Origin: Niveispirillum cyanobacteriorum
GTDB lineage: Bacteria > Pseudomonadota > Alphaproteobacteria > Azospirillales > Azospirillaceae
Reading direction: 5' to 3'
NCBI RefSeq assembly: GCF_002868735.1
Contig: NZ_CP025611.1
Span: 924,501-988,500, forward strand
Length of the DNA: 64,000 nucleotides
A program made the translations under genes and the position numbers. Shown in pieces: positions 61,074 through 64,000 of the stretch; the stretch's first letter is position 1, and each line of letters begins with the position of its first letter. The notes beneath the pieces were generated by a model. The model did not search any database. It had not been told where the DNA came from and saw only the letters and a list, made by a program, of their open reading frames with translations.

Positions 61074-61916
61074 ATGAGTGATGGCCGCGACCTGTCCCAC
61101 CTGCCGCCCCTGCGTGATGTCATCGCCACCCACGAACTGGCCGCCAAGAAGGCCTTTGGGCAGCATTTTCTGCTGGACCTTAACGTCACCCGCCGCATCG
61201 TGCGCGAGGCGGGCGATTTCACGGGCGTGAACATCGTGGAGGTGGGGCCCGGCCCCGGCGGCCTGACCCGCGCGCTGGTGGAAAGCCCGGCTGCCAGCAT
61301 CACCGCCGTTGAGCGCGACCCGCGCTTTGCCGTCGCCCTGGCGGACATAGTGGCCGCGTCGGCGGGGCGTATGCGGTTGATTGAGGCGGATGCCCTGACC
61401 GTGGACCCGGTTGATCTGGTCCCGGCCCCGCGCGCCGTCGTCTCCAACCTGCCTTATAATGTCGGCACACCGCTGCTGATCGGTTGGTTGAAGCGGATCG
61501 GGGAGTATCGGTCCCTGACCTTGATGTTCCAGAAGGAAGTGGCCGACCGCATCGTGGCGGGCACGCGGACCCCGGCCTATGGCCGTTTGGCCGTTATGGC
61601 GCAATGGCTGGCCCATTGCCGCAATCTGTATGACCTGCCGGCCCGCGCCTTCACCCCGCCGCCCAAGGTGGACAGTGCCGTGGTCCAACTGACCCCGCGC
61701 GAACGCCCTGCCGATGATCCCGACTTCGCCACCATGGAGGCGCTGGTCGCGGCCGCCTTTGGGCAGCGGCGCAAGATGCTGCGCGCCAGCCTGAAATCCC
61801 TGATGAAGGAACCGGAGCCGCTGCTGCTCTCCGTCGGCATCCCGCCCACCGCGCGGGCGGAGGAGATAGACGTGGCCGGGTTCGTCGCCCTGGCCAAGGC
61901 CTGGAAGGCGAAATGA
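61074..61916 (+). CDS. rsmA: 16S rRNA dimethyladenosine transferase
   Basis: Dimethylates A1518 and A1519 of 16S rRNA (KsgA). KKAFGQHFLLDLNVTRRIVR is the characteristic N-terminal segment; motif I is VEVGPGPGGLTRAL; the catalytic NLPY motif is present in SNLPYNVGTPLL. The C-terminal small domain has FTPPPKVDSAVVQL. The length of 280 residues fits. The ATG follows the pdxA stop by one base. Confidence 0.97.
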   Translation: MSDGRDLSHLPPLRDVIATHELAAKKAFGQHFLLDLNVTRRIVREAGDFTGVNIVEVGPGPGGLTRALVESPAASITAVERDPRFAVALADIVAASAGRMRLIEADALTVDPVDLVPAPRAVVSNLPYNVGTPLLIGWLKRIGEYRSLTLMFQKEVADRIVAGTRTPAYGRLAVMAQWLAHCRNLYDLPARAFTPPPKVDSAVVQLTPRERPADDPDFATMEALVAAAFGQRRKMLRASLKSLMKEPEPLLLSVGIPPTARAEEIDVAGFVALAKAWKAK

Positions 61917-61949
61917 AAAGGGCCCCACGTCACCGTGGGGCCCTTTCCT
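61917..61949 (+). terminator. rsmA terminator (bidirectional)
   Basis: Perfect 13-base stem AAAGGGCCCCACG / CGTGGGGCCCTTT with loop TCAC, followed by CCTTTT. It also serves the converging oxidoreductase gene. Confidence 0.94.
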
Positions 61950-61950
61950 T

Positions 61951-64000
61951 TTAGACCACGCCCGCCTTGCTGAAAGGCAGGTCGTGCAGCTTCTGGCCCG
62001 TGGCGCGGAAGACCGCGTTGGCGACCGCCGGGGCCGCCGTGGGCACACCGGGTTCGCCCACACCGGTCGGTCGGGCCGTGGACGCAACGATATGGACCTC
62101 GACATCCGGCATGTCCGACAGGCGCATCGGCTCATACCCGTCGAAATTGCTCTGATCGACCAGACCATCCGTCAGGGTGATCTGATCGCGCAGGGCATGG
62201 CCGATACCGAAGCCGGTGCCGCCTTCGATCTGGGCCTTGATGACGTTGGGGTTGACGGGCACGCCGCAATCCACGGCCACGACAACACGATCCACCTTGA
62301 TCTTGCCATCCTTGGACACCGTCACCTCGGCCACATGCGCGACAAAGCTGCTGAAGCTTTCATGCACGGCAACGCCGCGCGCTCGCTTCGATCCGTCCGC
62401 CGCCGGAGCCAGCGGCTTGGACCAGCCGGCCTTTTCCGCCGCCAGTTTCAGCACGCCGGTCAGACGCGGATGGGCATCACCCAGCAGTTCCAGACGGAAA
62501 GCCACCGAATCCTTACCGGCTGCCGCCGCCAGTTCCTCAACAAAGGCTTCCTTGGCATAGGCCGTGTGGGTGTGACCGACCGACCGCCACCACAGCGTGG
62601 TAACCGGCGAGGCCATCTGATGGTAGTCAACGGACAGGTTCGGCACGGCATAGGCCATGTCCGAAGCGCCTTCGACCGCCGTCGCATCGACGCCATCCTT
62701 GATCATCACCTGTGCAAAGGGCGTGTCGGCAATGAAGGATTGGGTCACGATGGCCTGTTCCCAGGCGACCAGCTTGCCGGCCTTGTCCAGTCCGCCCTTG
62801 ACGCGATGAACAACCATGGGGCGGTAACGGCCACCCTGGATGTCATCCTCACGCGTCCAGACCAGATGCACCGGCACCTTCTTGCCCTTGGCTGCCAGGG
62901 CCTTGGCGATCAGGGCGACCTCAGCGATGTAATCGGCATTGGTGGTGGCGCGGCGTCCAAAGCTACCGCCAGCCCACAAGGTGTTGATCTTCACCTTGTC
63001 AGGCGTAGTGCCCAGGATGCCGGCCACGACCGGCTGTTCGATGCCCTGGAACTGGGACCCGGCCCAGATTTCAGCCCCGCCATCCGCCGTGATTTCCAGC
63101 GTGGCGTTCAACGGCTCCATGGGGGCATGAGCCAGATAGGGGAAGCTGTATTCCGCCTCGACGACCTTGGCGGCGGTCTTGAAGGCGGCGCCTGTGTCAC
63201 CCTTGCGGGCGGCCTTGGTGCCTGGCTTCTTGGCCTGGGCGCGGTATTCGGCCAGCATCTGGTCGGTGCCACGCTTTTCGGCCTTGCTATCATCCCAATC
63301 GATGGACAGTGCCTCGCGGCCCTTGATGGCGGCCCATGTGTTCTTTGCCACCACCGCCACACCAACCGGCAGGGTCAGCACGTCGATGACGCCGGGAACC
63401 GCCCGGGCGGCCTTGTCATCCACCGACTTCACCGTGCCGCCGAATCGCGGACTGCGGGCCAAAACCGCCGTCACCTGATTGGGACGCCGGATATCCATGG
63501 CGAAGATGGCAGTGCCATTGGTCTTCGACACATGGTCCAGCCGGTGCAGCGTCTCGTTTCCGATCAGGCTGTACTGGCCGGGTTCCTTCAAGGTCACCTT
63601 GGCCGGGATCGGCTGCTTCGACGCAGCTTCGGCCAGTTGACCGAAGGTGGCGGACTTGCCCGACGCCTTGTGGCTGACAACGCCCTTCGCAACCGTGATC
63701 TGGTCCGCTGGCACCTTCCATTGGGACGCGGCGGCGTTCACCAGCATGACGCGGGCGGCGGCACCGGCCATCCGCAGCTCATCCCAGCTATTGGCGACGG
63801 CGGTGGAACCGCCCGTACCCTGGATGCCGAAGAAGTGGTTGCCATACAGCTTGCTGTCGGCGGGCGCATGCTCACCGCGCATCTGGGACCAGTCGGCGTC
63901 CAACTCCTCTGCCACGATGGTGGTGAGGCCGGTCATAATGCCCTGGCCCTTGTCCAGATGCTTGACCAGGACAGTAACGGTGTTGTCCTTGGCCACACGC
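61951..64000 (-). CDS. Molybdopterin-dependent oxidoreductase large subunit (IorB-like), partial
   Basis: Xanthine-oxidase-family molybdenum hydroxylase, most like the beta subunit of isoquinoline 1-oxidoreductase. The gene runs off the right edge, so the N-terminus is missing; about 683 residues are seen and the family usually has about 730-770. [20 protein letters not shown] is the start of the first Moco-binding region, [20 protein letters not shown] and [18 protein letters not shown] are further landmarks, and the catalytic Glu is in [19 protein letters not shown]. The aldehyde or N-heterocycle substrate is unknown. A small [2Fe-2S] subunit gene would be expected upstream, beyond the window. 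Confidence 0.92.
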   Translation of the reverse strand, partial: RVAKDNTVTVLVKHLDKGQGIMTGLTTIVAEELDADWSQMRGEHAPADSKLYGNHFFGIQGTGGSTAVANSWDELRMAGAAARVMLVNAAASQWKVPADQITVAKGVVSHKASGKSATFGQLAEAASKQPIPAKVTLKEPGQYSLIGNETLHRLDHVSKTNGTAIFAMDIRRPNQVTAVLARSPRFGGTVKSVDDKAARAVPGVIDVLTLPVGVAVVAKNTWAAIKGREALSIDWDDSKAEKRGTDQMLAEYRAQAKKPGTKAARKGDTGAAFKTAAKVVEAEYSFPYLAHAPMEPLNATLEITADGGAEIWAGSQFQGIEQPVVAGILGTTPDKVKINTLWAGGSFGRRATTNADYIAEVALIAKALAAKGKKVPVHLVWTREDDIQGGRYRPMVVHRVKGGLDKAGKLVAWEQAIVTQSFIADTPFAQVMIKDGVDATAVEGASDMAYAVPNLSVDYHQMASPVTTLWWRSVGHTHTAYAKEAFVEELAAAAGKDSVAFRLELLGDAHPRLTGVLKLAAEKAGWSKPLAPAADGSKRARGVAVHESFSSFVAHVAEVTVSKDGKIKVDRVVVAVDCGVPVNPNVIKAQIEGGTGFGIGHALRDQITLTDGLVDQSNFDGYEPMRLSDMPDVEVHIVASTARPTGVGEPGVPTAAPAVANAVFRATGQKLHDLPFSKAGVV

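Noticed and set aside
1-64000. CRISPR array, insertion sequence, prophage or integrative element
   Set aside because: No regularly spaced repeats, transposase, integrase or phage structural gene was found on either strand. The tRNA genes have no integrase beside them.

Overview
The window is high-GC chromosomal DNA from an alphaproteobacterium. Three things support this: a GcrA-family cell-cycle regulator, a PopZ-family polar organiser (DUF2497), and several alphaproteobacterial gene orders (serS-surE-pcm-nlpD; rlpA-dacA-tmk-holB-metG-tatD-MBL; tolC-popZ-valS; lptF-lptG-surA-pdxA-rsmA). A member of Rhodospirillales/Azospirillaceae is my best guess, but that is inference. I found no transposase, integrase, phage gene, CRISPR array or rRNA operon. 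The window is mostly core genome with some accessory insertions.

Layout. 0-2.1 kb: OmpR/EnvZ-type two-component pair. 2.1-3.5 kb: REP-like palindromic repeats and an HTH protein of unknown function that carries one repeat inside its reading frame. 3.6-7.6 kb: serS, surE, pcm and an NlpD-like LysM/LytM lipoprotein. 7.6-12.3 kb: an EAL phosphodiesterase, a DUF218 protein, an MltB-type lytic transglycosylase and RlpA. 12.4-18.6 kb: dacA, tmk, holB, metG, tatD and an MBL hydrolase, tightly coupled. 18.6-29 kb: an oxidoreductase, a divergent LysR/NmrA pair, a chemoreceptor, gcrA, isocitrate dehydrogenase, a VWA protein and a membrane adenylate cyclase. 29.4-30.4 kb: two tandem secreted proteins resembling spore-coat-U/archaic pilins behind a candidate sigma-54 promoter. 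30.4-32 kb: a DUF498 protein, two identical tRNA-Asn genes, a Nudix hydrolase and tRNA-Cys. 32.2-38.2 kb: a PIMT-like methyltransferase, rhodanese, tolC, popZ and valS. 38.2-43 kb: a DUF815 ATPase, yajC and a large TonB-dependent receptor. 43-50.5 kb: mgtE, two SAM methyltransferases flanking maeB, tRNA-Leu, a LivJ-type binding protein and a single-domain response regulator. 50.8-56.3 kb: a small lipoprotein, holC, a GH35 beta-galactosidase, a secreted protein and pepA. 56.4-61.9 kb: lptF, lptG, surA, pdxA and rsmA. 62-64 kb: a molybdopterin oxidoreductase subunit cut by the window edge.

The dominant theme is the envelope: peptidoglycan (NlpD-like, MltB, RlpA, DacA), LPS export (LptFG), outer-membrane protein folding and export (SurA, TolC, YajC, TonB receptor). 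Translation and replication housekeeping (serS, metG, valS, rsmA, holB, holC, tmk) and polar cell-cycle control (GcrA, PopZ) make up the rest.

I did not find a convincing new multi-gene system. The best leads are a PopZ with 32 uninterrupted prolines, a recurring intergenic motif (GTGAAAC-N3-TGCAAC-like) seen at five or more places, a palindromic repeat that has become protein-coding, and an orphan pair of pilin-like secreted proteins with an intercistronic terminator. Three conserved alphaproteobacterial neighbourhoods also look rearranged (no lptD between lptG and surA, no secDF after yajC, holC split from pepA).
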